A stretch of 64,000 bases of DNA from the NCBI RefSeq assembly GCF_023078275.1, contig NC_062975.1, positions 8,159,141 through 8,223,140 on the forward strand. Reading direction: 5' to 3'. This document shows positions 54,048 through 63,855 of the stretch, piece by piece. The translations under genes and the position numbers were made by a program. Under the pieces are notes generated by a model, which did not search any database, was not told where the DNA came from, and worked only from the letters and a program-made list of their open reading frames with translations. The DNA is from Leguminivora glycinivorella. Its lineage: Eukaryota; Arthropoda; Insecta; Lepidoptera; Tortricidae. Within the stretch, counting starts at the first letter, position 1. Every line of letters starts with the position of its first letter.

Positions 54048-56870
54048 ATGGAATCGTTCTTACAAGAAAACAATATCCAAGTAGCCTGCCTATCAGAGAC
54101 TTGGATCTCAGACAACCAAAAAGACTTGATTACAGTGGACGGATACAACTTTGCAGCCGCTTATCACCGACAACACCACCAAGGAGGCGGAGTAGCTATA
54201 TTAACACAACAACATATAAATTTTGTAGAACTACCTGATATCGCTGACTTGTCATATGAATGTAAAGTAGAGTGCTGCGGTATAGAAATTCCTGAGCAAA
54301 ATATGATAATTATAAATATATACAGACCAGATAGAGATATTAACGCATTTTTTGACTGTATAAACCAGATACTCTCTAAAGTTAAGCAAAAAGAACAAAA
54401 AAGTAATGTACTCATTGTTGGCGATTTCAATATTAATATGTCCTCAAATTCTTTAATTGCAAAAAGACTTTCTGATTTAATGTTAAGCTACAATTTATTG
54501 CAAATAGTCAACAAGCCCACCCGAGAATCAAATAACACACAATCATGTATCGATCTTGTGTTTACGAACTCTAAAGATTATACTATTGAAGTGGCGAACC
54601 ACGGCATATCGGACCATAACGGCATCCTGTATAAGGTTCAGACTCAAACCGCGCGAAAAAAACAAAATAAAAAAACAATATGCTTCACAACAAAAAGAAT
54701 ATTTAGTGAAAAAAATATGGATATCTTTAAGCATGCATTGCTCAACATAAATTGGAATAACATACTTTCTGATAAAAACGATACAAATACCAATTTTAAT
54801 TTATTTAGTACCACATTACAACAATTGTTAAATAAATACATACCTAAACAACGATTAAAATTAATAATATCAAACCGCGTAAAATCTTGGCTTACAAAAG
54901 GTCTACGCTTGTCGTGTCGGCATAAAAGGCAACTAAAAGTCATACTTAATAAAACTAACAATGAAGTAATTCGAAACCATTACAGAAAATATGACAAAAT
55001 CCTTAAAAAATGTATCAAAGTGTCTTGTCGGAAAATAGGTTATGCAAAAAAGATGAAAATGTCTAAGAACAAAATGAAAACAATGTGGACCCTCATAAAT
55101 AATATCACAAACAGGCAAAAGGATCGCGCGCATAAGAATATGTCATTAAAATTAGCCGATACAACCGTAACGGCCCCGGAACAAGTAGCAAACATTTTTA
55201 ATGAACACTTCGCGTCGGTAGGCGAGACGGGCCCCGCGGCCGGCGGCGCGATAACGCGCGCGAGCCGAGTGCATACCCCCGCTACGAACTCAATATTTAT
55301 CCAACCAGTCTCCGAAACCGAAACTATAAAAATTATTAAACAACTTAAAAATAAAAATAGTTTCGGTATCGACGAAATGCCGCCCGTTCTTATAAAACGC
55401 TGTGCAGCTGAGTTAGCGAAGCCACTAACGCAACTGATTAACCAGTCATTTAATCAAGGCACATTCCCGGACTCGCTAAAAATATCTATTATTAAACCCA
55501 TATTTAAAAACGGGGACGTAACAAATCCAAACCAATATCGACCTATAGCACTTTTACCAACCGTGTCGAAAATATTCGAAAAATGTATGACCAACCGTGT
55601 ATATAATTTTTTCGAAAAGTTCAACATCTTGGATAAGAACCAATACGGGTTTAGGAAACACCGCTCAACAACATTAGCTGTTTATCAATATGTGCTAAAC
55701 ATTTTAAGCCACATAAACAACAGAACTTATAGTATAGGACTTTTACTAGATATGACGAAAGCGTATGAAAAAGTATCACATCCAATTCTACTCAGTAAAT
55801 TGTACGGGATGGGAATACGCGGTATTGCATATAATTGGTTCAAATCGTACCTCCAGAACCGTAAACAATGCGTGCAAATAAACTATTTTGATAAGGACCG
55901 CGAGGAGTTAAATATCGTGACGTCAAATATGCGCGACACTACGTGCTCAATACCCCAGGGAAGTGTTTGTGGATGCCTACTATTCCTGGCATATATAAAT
56001 GATTTACCAAAAATACTCAACACTGACACAACCTGCGTTATGTTTGCTGACGACATTTCTCTTTTATTTAGTTCCAATAACACCGAAGAATGTAACACAC
56101 AACTTTGCAACATTTTTAATTCCGTACAGGGATGGCTCGGGGAACATAATTTAGAAATTAACATTAAAAAGACAAACATTATTCAATTTAAACCTTCTCA
56201 AAAAAAACCCCTAGAGCTAAGTTTGGATACTAATACAAATATTATAGAAGAAGTCGAGGAATTCAACTTGTTAGGTATAACTATAGATTCTAGCATGAAT
56301 TGGAAGGCCCACATACAAAATATTAAAACAAAAATGGCGAAATTTGTATATGCCCTAGGAATACTCAAGACTAACACAGACCTTGAATGTGCATTATCAG
56401 CATATTATTCATATGCCTACGCGTGGCTTAGGTACGCTGTAATCCTTTGGGGAGACAGTGTTGAGGCCGAGCAGCTTTTTATAATGCAAAAAAAGTGCGT
56501 TCGAATTTTGGCAAATGTGCGTATACCAGCCAGCTGTCGCCCACACTTCGTTAGGTACAAACTATTAACGCTGCCCTGTATCTATATACTACAAGCCGCT
56601 CTCTTTGTTCGCGAAAATCCTCATTTATTCGAACAAAAACAGGATAAGCCAACAACTAGAGCACAGTACAGAAACAAACTGCAACTACCCAAAACGAACT
56701 TACAAATGTATAAAAATAGCCCTCACTACAAATGTATATTAATAACCAATAAAATTCCAGACTCAATTAAACAAATACCTCAATATGCGATATTTAAGAC
56801 TAAACTGCAAAATTTGTTATTAGATAAATGTTATTACTCAGTTAAAGATTTCTTTGATGATAACCTATGA
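54048..56870 (+). CDS. LINE ORF2: AP endonuclease + reverse transcriptase (940 aa)
   Basis: It encodes the enzymes that nick target DNA and copy the element RNA into it. The N-terminal endonuclease/exonuclease/phosphatase domain spans roughly residues 1-200, with the SETW motif (E17), GGGVAIL near 45, YRP near 89, GDFNI (D126, N128) and SDHNG (D189, H190). Reverse transcriptase follows at roughly 440-720: YRPIALL (Y497), D568 in LLLDMTKAYEKV, PQGSVCG (P636) and the catalytic FADD (D668, D669). The C-terminal part ends in the FKTKLQNLLLDKCYYSVKDF tail typical of these proteins. All key residues I can check are present. Length is normal for ORF2 of CR1/Jockey-type elements, although the conserved SLKNK stretch before M1 suggests translation may begin earlier. 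A GC-rich patch (55,218-55,275, Ala/Gly/Arg-rich) stands out in otherwise AT-rich codons. Minus-strand ORFs across this gene are shadows. Confidence 0.9.
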   Translation: MESFLQENNIQVACLSETWISDNQKDLITVDGYNFAAAYHRQHHQGGGVAILTQQHINFVELPDIADLSYECKVECCGIEIPEQNMIIINIYRPDRDINAFFDCINQILSKVKQKEQKSNVLIVGDFNINMSSNSLIAKRLSDLMLSYNLLQIVNKPTRESNNTQSCIDLVFTNSKDYTIEVANHGISDHNGILYKVQTQTARKKQNKKTICFTTKRIFSEKNMDIFKHALLNINWNNILSDKNDTNTNFNLFSTTLQQLLNKYIPKQRLKLIISNRVKSWLTKGLRLSCRHKRQLKVILNKTNNEVIRNHYRKYDKILKKCIKVSCRKIGYAKKMKMSKNKMKTMWTLINNITNRQKDRAHKNMSLKLADTTVTAPEQVANIFNEHFASVGETGPAAGGAITRASRVHTPATNSIFIQPVSETETIKIIKQLKNKNSFGIDEMPPVLIKRCAAELAKPLTQLINQSFNQGTFPDSLKISIIKPIFKNGDVTNPNQYRPIALLPTVSKIFEKCMTNRVYNFFEKFNILDKNQYGFRKHRSTTLAVYQYVLNILSHINNRTYSIGLLLDMTKAYEKVSHPILLSKLYGMGIRGIAYNWFKSYLQNRKQCVQINYFDKDREELNIVTSNMRDTTCSIPQGSVCGCLLFLAYINDLPKILNTDTTCVMFADDISLLFSSNNTEECNTQLCNIFNSVQGWLGEHNLEINIKKTNIIQFKPSQKKPLELSLDTNTNIIEEVEEFNLLGITIDSSMNWKAHIQNIKTKMAKFVYALGILKTNTDLECALSAYYSYAYAWLRYAVILWGDSVEAEQLFIMQKKCVRILANVRIPASCRPHFVRYKLLTLPCIYILQAALFVRENPHLFEQKQDKPTTRAQYRNKLQLPKTNLQMYKNSPHYKCILITNKIPDSIKQIPQYAIFKTKLQNLLLDKCYYSVKDFFDDNL

Positions 56871-57215
56871 TTATTATTTTATTCTTTTAAACTATATTTT
56901 TTTAAATAATTATTAATATCTTAATTGTGAAATTTTAATTCTTTCTTTTTAATTAATCTTAATAATTTATTGATTCTGACTATGATTTATTTTTTAACTT
57001 TTATAAAATGAAATTTACTATTATTGACCAATTTATTGCACTAGATTTAGAAAAAAACATTGTATATTTTTTATTTTTAACCTAGATTAGTTAAGATAAG
57101 CTTGTTGTATGCCCTCACAGGGCGTCGTGGACTGACCTACCTACTGCATTACACCTGCATTTTAATGTATGTACATGACTTTACAGTGAATAAATGAAAT
57201 GAAATGAAATGAAAA

Positions 57216-57449
57216 TAGATAGAAGCTTACTTAATTAACCTCTAGTAAAAATTGCATTCTAAATAAGCCTCACTTTGTGCGGAATTTTTAACAGCGCGCC
57301 TAGTAGAAAGTTTTGGAAACACGGCTTATCTAAAAAAACGTTCAAAACGAGAACTTATAATGTTTTCGAAGCAATTTTACATTGGTATACCTAATTTGCG
57401 TTCCGGCGATCGAAATACATCTTCATTATTATATCAGCCTTTTATGAGC
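57216..57449. other. Spacer
   Basis: No supportable feature. Confidence 0.35.
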
Positions 57450-57935
57450 CATTTTTTAAAGTTGTCCACCCCACTTTTTTTGTAACATGGGTATTTTTTA
57501 CGTGATTCATACTCAGAATCGAGAGCTCTTTCGATCCTGATAGGAGAAAAAAAATGTCCCAAGATTTCCATACATTTTTTCGAACCTTCAATTTTTTTTT
57601 ATGGGATAGGAGGCAAACGAGCAGACAAGGTCGCCTGATGGTAAGCGATCACTGCCGCCCATGGACACCAGAAACACCAGAGGTGTTGGAGGTGCGTTGC
57701 CGGCCTTTAAGATGGGTGTACGCTCTTCTCTTGAACCCATACAAAACCATACAAAATGAGACTGCCATACAAAATGTATGAAAAAATGTTAACGGAATGG
57801 GAAAAAAACCTTGGGACACTTTTTTCTCCTATTAGGATTGAAATAGCTCGCGATTCTGAGTGGAATACACATAAAAATTTCCAAATCCAAAAAAAAAGTG
57901 GGGTGGACAAGTTTGAAAAAAATGGCCCTTATAGT
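57450..57935. mobile_element. Foldback element with nested repeat
   Basis: Arms of about 110-130 bp are inverted: TTGTCCACCCCACTTTTTTT, CTCAGAATCGAGAGC and TCCTGATAGGAGAAAAAAAA at left versus TTTTTTCTCCTATTAGGAT, GCGATTCTGAGTGG and AAAAGTGGGGTGGACAA at right. A different repeat (57,598-57,742) lies between them. Overlapping 67-76-codon ORFs are not genes. Confidence 0.8.
57598..57742 (+). repeat. GATGGTAAGCGATC lepidopteran repeat
   Basis: GCCTGATGGTAAGCGATCAC, CCATGGACACCAGAAACACC and GTGCGTTGCCGGCCTTTAAG in order, a repeat type I know from many Lepidoptera. A reverse copy is at 60,645-60,775. Confidence 0.7.
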
Positions 57936-58207
57936 CCACTGTTGAGCATTACCTTTCTTCTAAAAAGTTCGCTACTTATTTATTGAAATATAACTTTCGT
58001 GACTTCAACTAAAAACTCGCGCACGAGAACGTAACTCATACGAGACAGGTCAGGACAAAGGTCGACACAATGGAATTGCGATTATTCAGCGTAAACTGTC
58101 AGAAAAAGGTGGCTACTTAATATTTGTCGCCTTAGACACGTTCAGATCGGAATATCCCACTTACAATAGAGGTATTAGAGGTATTTACATACATTTTTTT
58201 TTATATA

Positions 58208-58400
58208 TGTATTTACTTAAAGGGTTTGCAAAGCACATGACACTGCTCAAGTTTCAGTGCTACTCTTAGCAAGTAAGGAATAGAATTGTAAATATTACTA
58301 TTTGTAATATTACAGTGATAGGTTGCCAGCCTATCGCACCCACAACAATTGAACACATTAGAACACACCGGCTGAACAGTTAGTTGTTAACTAATTGGGA
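58208..58400 (+). repeat. GCCACTCTTGGCAA repeat, diverged copy
   Basis: It shares GCACATGACACTGCTCAAGT, TTTCAGTGCTACTCTTAGCA and GATAGGTTGCCAGCCTATCG with 17,393-17,641. Confidence 0.65.
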
Positions 58401-59094
58401 ATCACTCGACCGGTCCTCCCCAAACTTGTTGACCCGATTACCGATCAACACAAATTCTATTTAACTAACGTTGCGATAACTTGCTACACTATTCTCAAGC
58501 GACTAGATGGTTTCCTGCACAGCCGTTTCTGATAGTGCAGAACTAATTGTTGCATCTCGTGGATAATCTAATTAATACTGACTGCCTCCAATTCAGACGT
58601 GAAATGATGAGTTATTCTCACCACCTGAGCTCTCATGGGTGTCGTAGAAATCGACTGTGGGAATGGTATCCATTGTGGTATAGGTGGCAAGCCGTCAAGG
58701 TATATCACTTCTGCTGATTCAATCAAATATCTTTTAACAAAATTGACCTGATTGTTCGAACAAATTCGTCCTGTATCATCAATAATATTGGGTTTTATTC
58801 CGTTTACTAAAATACTTTTGTTTCAAACGGATAAACCCGCAACAAGTCGAACTTGTTAAATTCAGAATGCAAATTTCTCTCAGTGTACCCAGGAATACAG
58901 ACGTCAGGGTTATGTTAATGAGGGTGGTCAGTGTTTGTAATTCGGGCATGTTTTTGTATCTGCTAGTTTTAATTATTTATAACCAGACAAAAATATCATC
59001 AACTACCATAATACATATAATACACGTACCTACCAGAGTGATGGCAGGAGGACCAAAATGTTGACCGTGGCCCAGCTATCGGATGTAAGTAGCG
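58401..59094. other. Spacer
   Basis: No supportable gene. The 65-codon ORF at 58,867-59,064 shows no domain. Confidence 0.35.
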
Positions 59095-59235
59095 CTCGTT
59101 GGCTCGTTGGGTGGACGACTTTCGGAAAACTGTGGGGCACTTCTGGATGAGATTAACCCAGGACCAGGATAAGTGGCGTACACGAAGGGGGCGTATGCTC
59201 AGCAGTGCGATTAACGGCTGAAATGATGACGCTGA
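59095..59235 (+). mobile_element. RTE-type LINE 3' end
   Basis: GGCTCGTTGGGTGGACGACT, GTGGGGCACTTCTGGATGAG, ACACGAAGGGGGCGTATGCT and TTAACGGCTGAAATGATGAC match the minus-strand copy at 13,975-14,112. Frames are broken and the TGA tail is short. Confidence 0.7.
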
Positions 59236-59694
59236 TGGATACATATAATTATACTTACCTTTTGAGAGACAAGACCAAATAACGCTTTACAAAAATAACA
59301 TCTTAGTTAGCTCATTAACATCTCTTAAGGGCCGGACCCTCAAATATTCCCAAGTATTATCAAACTAATTACATGGTCACTTAACGCAGCCCAAATCCAA
59401 TTAGAATTTCATCAACCACGAGAAAATCCTCATTTTCCGAAACGCCACTTAGCAAAGCTAAATTGATAAAGGGTTCAGTGGCAAAATAATACGGGGAAGA
59501 TAAAAAAACATTTCTGCGAGACAGCGGAGCACAAAGGGCTTTTGTAAAATAATTCTATTTGCTACAATGATACAGGCTATCTGATGGTTCAACTAGTGAT
59601 GGTAGTTTTGCTCTCTAAGTACGTTCAAGATGATTAATATGGACACGGACAGGGTACAAAATATATGCATATAGCTACACTACAACCTGGCAGG
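59236..59694. other. Spacer
   Basis: No supportable feature. Confidence 0.35.
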
Positions 59695-59790
59695 CAATTA
59701 TGGTCGCGCGATAAGTGATAAAATAGCAGGCACTATTTGTAAGTGCGATAGGGACGGCCTGATATTATATCGTCTATCGCGCGACCATGC
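59695..59790. mobile_element. Small MITE
   Basis: TATGGTCGCGCGATAAGTGA at left and ATCGCGCGACCATGCTTCC at right form an inverted pair around ATAGGGACGGCCTGATATTA. Confidence 0.65.
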
Positions 59791-59835
59791 TTCCCGTGCT
59801 GGTCGTGTAGGAATAAAGACGTTTAAACACAGTTT

Positions 59836-60058
59836 TCAGTACAGATGGTGTTTTTTATGCACTAGTGCGAGAAGCGGTTTATTTCTTGTCAGATCAAACA
59901 TCGGAGGACCACCTGTACTGAAAAACGTCGTACGATACACGTGCCAAAAGGAAATTCGTAACTCGTGTCGATTTAAAACACTCCTTCGGGTCGTATTTTA
60001 ATTTATCGCCACTCTTTTCGAACTTCCTTTTTTCGCACTTGTATCGTAATGTACTATT
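59836..60058 (+). repeat. TTCAGTACAGATGGTGTTTT repeat, third copy
   Basis: Full unit matching 46,357-46,584, including ACGTCGTACGATACACGTGC and CGCACTTGTATCGTAATGTA. Confidence 0.8.
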
Positions 60059-60134
60059 AGGCACTTAATCAGTGTCCATACTTATTACGTACCTCAAGCT
60101 CACAGTGACGCTGATTATTCTAAACGTTGGGATT

Positions 60135-60358
60135 CAGAGGCGGCGTATGGCGTGGGCGTCGTGGCCACGGCCTCGCGATTCAAGGGGCCTCGCGCCTCGA
60201 AAGCCCTAGACCTAAACACCTGAAATATATCTACATATAATATAATAAATCATCTAGCAAATAATAGAAAAACAGCTAGCAAGTAACTGGCACTAGTATC
60301 AGGGGGCCTCGCCAACTGTATCTTGCCCGCATCAAATTTAGGTCTTGCCCCGCCACTG
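60135..60358. mobile_element. hAT-like MITE
   Basis: Ends CAGAGGCGGC / GCCCCGCCACTG fit hAT tips. Flanks GTTGGGAT and GTTGGGAA match at 7 of 8 positions with one base of slack, a probable decayed target duplication. The interior carries GGGGCCTCGC twice. Confidence 0.65.
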
Positions 60359-60644
60359 GTTGGGAAGTGGTGGTAATAGCACACTAGAGAGAAAATAATT
60401 GAGCGGCCGCAGGGTCTCACGGATGAAGTTACGGAGCGGTGGATTGTCCCAATTTTATAAACCGCCTTTGGATATTTCTTTGGGTATCTATCAATGGTTA
60501 TTGTTAAAGGGCTGATAATACGAATAGAAACGGATTCTACTTCGAGGCCTTGACTGATAACAGTTATAAATCCGAGATAGACAAATTTTGCTACAATTTT
60601 ATGGCTATCAAGTATTACAATATACAAGGTGAAATCCAACGAAC

Positions 60645-60775
60645 TACAAGTATCTAATGGGTCGGCAACGCACATGTGACACCCCTTGAGTTGCAGGCGT
60701 CCATAGGTTACGGTGACCGCTTTCCATCTGGCTGACCGTATACTATACCTGTTTGCCACTGACGTGGTATAAAAA
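60645..60775 (-). repeat. GATGGTAAGCGATC repeat, reverse copy
   Basis: GGGTCGGCAACGCACATGTG, TTGCAGGCGTCCATAGGTTA and GGTGACCGC in order. It lies in the 277-codon minus-strand ORF at 60,250-61,083. That ORF also spans the hAT-like MITE end and the next hAT element, so I reject it as a gene. Confidence 0.7.
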
Positions 60776-61179
60776 AAACAAATTGGTAATACAAAATAAT
60801 ATTTCTTGGATCTATTCATCACAGCTAGGGATTGCAATCCGGTCCGGCGGATCCGGTAATCCGGCCGGATCCGGTGCTTTTTTTGCCACCGGATCCGGTG
60901 AAATTCGCCGGATCCGGTACCGGATCCGGTAATGTAACACGATATGTTAAAATAGTGCAAAAAAGATAATTTTACGGCAACATTTGAACGTCGCTCAACA
61001 GGTGATTGCAATCCGGTCTGATTTCCAATCAAAAATATTTTAGTACGTATGTTCTTTGCATTAGAAGGCCGTTTGGAAGTCAAATAATGTGCTCAAGCAA
61101 CGTGTTACACTTTCCGTTTTGGAATCCGTAGTTAAATCTGTGGGATTGTTTGTTGGGATGCATAATTGGAGTGGTGGAG

Positions 61180-61672
61180 AGTGACAAATAACCATGGTCT
61201 GAGGTCGATCCTTCGCGTTTTCTGGCCAGACACTATCCGAAATCGAGACCTATGGAGTATATAGCAGCTAACCGCGACACAAAAAGGAACATGGATGGCA
61301 CACTATTCAAAGAGGGGACGAAATAACGCAACCATTGCTTTCGGCTAAAAACCGCAAAATGCAAGTCGTGGCTCCGAGCGCCCTGGAAACTCATGGAAAC
61401 GGTCCGTTGAGGATGGACTACGAGCGACCGGGTCAAACGCGGATCCAGCTTCGTGCCCAGGGGGGGGTCACGTGGTAAAGGCCCAGGCCCCAGAGGGGGG
61501 GTCACGTGGTCTATTTGTATGGCCAACCTAGGCTCCAGGGGGGGGTCATGACCCCCATGACCCCCCCCTGGATCCGCGCATGGACCGGGTCGAGCTGGAG
61601 CGAGACCACGAGGGTAGCTGAAGATGGGAAAGCGTGGCGCGAGCTCGTGAAGGCCCTTTGCACCTCTGTGGT
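61180..61672 (+). pseudogene. LINE ORF C-terminus inside the hAT-like element
   Basis: The plus strand encodes ILRVFWPDTIRNRDLW, later WMAHYSKRGRNNATIAFG, stop, KPQNASRGSERPGNSWKRSV, and finally VAEDGKAWRELVKALCTSVV before TAG at 61,670. These match the C-terminal pattern of lepidopteran endonuclease/reverse-transcriptase ORFs (FWPxTIxNxxLW ... WxxxxxxRxW ... WRxLVxALC). A 148-bp insertion (61,435-61,582) splits it. Across the duplicated GACCGGGTC the frame is preserved on both sides, so the insertion postdates the coding decay or hit an already dead copy. Confidence 0.65.
61435..61582. mobile_element. Nested palindromic insertion, GGATCC-GGGGGGGTC repeat
   Basis: It begins AAACGCGGATCCAG and ends CTGGATCCGCGCATG, with (G)7-8TCA / TGACCCCCCC runs inside. 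GACCGGGTC is duplicated on both sides (61,426-61,434 and 61,583-61,591). The repeated GGGGGGGTCACGTGGT phrase occurs twice. Superfamily unknown. Confidence 0.75.
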
Positions 61673-62690
61673 GACGTAGGACTTCAAGATCAACAACATG
61701 TTTTCAGCATAATACGAGAAGTATGAGAGCATATTGCTACGAGAATAATAAAATTCAAAGCATAAAAATGAACATTTTTAAAAGGTGACCAGTAATATTG
61801 TTGATTCAGCAATAGCAAATAATACTTACTAAGGTCAATTACTCTTGCTGGCTTTAATTTAGTTACTGAAGTTTTTCTTAACCGATACTGGATATTTTTA
61901 TACAGACTGAGAAAAGGTTAACGCTGACTTTTAATAGTTATGCTTACTTAATATGATTGTAATACTTTTTTTGTTCTTCTTTTCATGTGAGTAAAGTTAA
62001 CTGTAAAATAACACAATACAGGTTTTTTAAAAATACTGATCTCATAACGCATGTATGTTTGTAGGTATGTTATAATGTCCGCTGTTTATCGTATCTTAAA
62101 TTACTGTAAAACGTTACACTAATAATTGTTATCTTATCAAAGTTTCAAAAGAACGAAATAATTTGATTTGCGACTGATTATTATAGTAAAATTTACTTGT
62201 TAACTGGTAAACAAGTTGATTTCTAAGCCTTTTGACTGTTGGTTTATTAATCGTGAAGCAAAATACCATCATACTTGTCATATTATGGTGAAAACATGCA
62301 AAAAAGGCACTATTTGGGTACTTTTAGTCCTCAAGGCCAATCCGGCCGGATCCGGCCGGATCCGCCGGATTGGGGTCGAAATCCGGCTGGATCCGGCCGG
62401 ATTGGGAATCAGACCGGATTGCAATCCCTAATCACAGCCAACTTTTACTATGGGATCATCTTCGAAAACATCACATCAAAATCTTACATCTCCATACAAA
62501 TCATGATTCATTAATATGTATCATTTCTCCATACTGATCCCTTGCAAATTAGCATACATATTAATGACTCGATACCAGAATTCACACATTTTTTCTGCCG
62601 AATTCGATATAAGTCCCATAGTAAAAGTTGATCGTAATCATGAATATATCCAGAAAATATTATTTTGTATTACCAATTTGATTTCACCTA

Positions 62691-62868
62691 GTATACATAC
62701 TAATATTATAAATGGGAAAGTGTGTGTGTCTGTTTGTCCGTCCTTCACGGCAAAACGGAGCGACGAATTGTCGTGATTTTTTAAGTGGAGATAGTTGAAG
62801 GGATGGAGAGTGACATAGGCTACTTTTTATCTCTTTCTAAAGGAAGCGAATCCGCGGGCAAAAGCTAG
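62691..62868 (+). mobile_element. Helitron-like repeat, copy 5
   Basis: ACTAATATTATAAATGGGAA to CCGCGGGCAAAAGCTAG followed by T. The 5' TC is lost. One TGTCTGTTTGTCCG block is shorter than in copies 3 and 4. Confidence 0.8.
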
Positions 62869-62894
62869 TAATTAAATAAACAAATATAGGAGTA

Positions 62895-62978
62895 GTTACA
62901 CTTACCCTGACTGATCATCCCAGCCCCAAACTAGCAAAGCTTATAGTTATGTACTATGGATGCTACGCGACGATATAC
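62895..62978 (-). mobile_element. SINE body fragment
   Basis: CCCAGCCCCAAACTAGCAAA and GCTACGCGACGATATACATT match the body of the 50,355-50,583 SINE. It is truncated by the hAT insertion at 62,987. Confidence 0.65.
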
Positions 62979-62986
62979 ATTATTAG

Positions 62987-63380
62987 CAGAGGGCGGAATT
63001 GCTCATGGCAAAAATCAAACGTCATATTCAGCTATCGATAAATTCAGTCACCTTTTACATTTCTGACTTTAACATTAACCTCTTTGATTAGCTAGTCGAC
63101 CATTTGATTTTGACCTCTTTGATTAGATTAAAAGTAAATTGAATGACATTTAATTACCATTTCTGTCACTAGTCCTTTTGCAACTAATTCACGTTTGAAA
63201 AAAATGGTTAATCCAAGACGAAAAACAGCCACCAAATGGATAAAGAAGTATCCTTGTCTTACTTACGTCGAAAACAACTCAACAATATACTGATAATTTC
63301 AGTTTAATCGATAGTCGATAAAATTTTACGTTCCAACTCTATTGACGTTTGATTTTTGCCATGAGTAATTCCGCCCTCTG
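62987..63380. mobile_element. hAT MITE with exact 8-bp target duplication
   Basis: Ends CAGAGGGCGGAATTGCTCAT / ATGAGTAATTCCGCCCTCTG extend through GGCAAAAATCAAACGTCA, about 38 bp per arm. ATTATTAG is duplicated at 62,979-62,986 and 63,381-63,388. 394 bp, non-coding. CCTCTTTGATTAG is repeated twice internally. Confidence 0.9.
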
Positions 63381-63388
63381 ATTATTAG

Positions 63389-63692
63389 ACATCATCAGTG
63401 CCGGCTGGTGAAAATTTCTGCTAGGCAACACTTTACTACTAAGTAGTCATTTTTAGGCAAGCCGATGAGAATCGGCTTGTATGGACCAGCCGCTGCTGTT
63501 AGACATACTTATAAAGATAAATACATACATATGTATATCAACCTATTCTGGGAAGATATTAGCTTTAGTTCGCTGACAATATGCTAATCTTATGCTAATG
63601 AATTAATGAGAACACCAAGGATGATTAATTGATTAATCATTATTCAGATCGGCACACCTACATTCTATCACGCATTCCCGCATTCACGCAGA
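63389..63692. other. Spacer with small hairpin
   Basis: AAGCCGAT / ATCGGCTT forms a short hairpin at 63,460-63,480 inside a block bounded by GTGCCGGCTGG and CCAGCCGC. No gene. Confidence 0.45.
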
Positions 63693-63855
63693 CCCCGTAG
63701 CCGAATGGAATTTCTGCGACACGAAACGCCACCGAAAGGCCGCAGAAATGTAGTCTGGCTCTGTCGCACCAATACGCCAAGAGCGATAGAGATAGATAGC
63801 TACGAAAGAGATATTATCGTGAGCGCTCCGTGAGCGTTTCTGCATTCGGCTATGC
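63693..63855 (-). mobile_element. GCCGAATGG-family MITE
   Basis: CCCCGTAGCCGAATGGAATT start, AGAGCGATAGAGATAGATAG centre, CGTTTCTGCATTCGGCTATG end. The 82-codon minus-strand ORF over it is repeat translation. Confidence 0.8.

Larger units (their letters stand above)
53700..57215 (+). mobile_element. Young non-LTR retrotransposon (CR1/L2/Jockey-like)
   Basis: The unit comprises an ORF1 remnant (53,702-54,037), a full-length ORF2 (54,048-56,870), an AT-rich 3' UTR and a (TGAAA)n tail at 57,190-57,213. The 5' end falls within ORF1, as in target-primed reverse transcription that stopped early. ORF2 has no stop or frameshift, so the insertion is recent. It is the only long coding region in the window. 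The tail resembles L2/CR1-type short 3' repeats, not poly(A). Clade assignment needs a tree. Confidence 0.85.
60826..62430 (+). mobile_element. hAT-like TAGGGATTGCAATCCGG element, 1,605 bp
   Basis: Terminal inverted repeats TAGGGATTGCAATCCGGTC / GACCGGATTGCAATCCCTA, with CCGGATCCGG-rich subterminal sequence on both sides, are flanked by an exact 8-bp duplication ATCACAGC (60,818-60,825 and 62,431-62,438). This is diagnostic of hAT-type insertion. An internal copy of the tip sits at 61,003-61,025. No hAT transposase is visible. The interior instead holds a LINE fragment (61,180-61,672). It shares ends with the 580-bp element at 19,832. Confidence 0.85.

Noticed and set aside
54164..56179. Several minus-strand ORFs of 60-105 codons opposite the LINE
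   Set aside because: Shadows of the intact ORF2 on the other strand.
60250..61083. 277-codon minus-strand ORF, the second longest in the window
   Set aside because: It runs across the end of a hAT-like MITE, a common lepidopteran repeat (60,645-60,775) and the left end of another hAT-like element. The translation shows no domain, so the open frame is chance over repeats.
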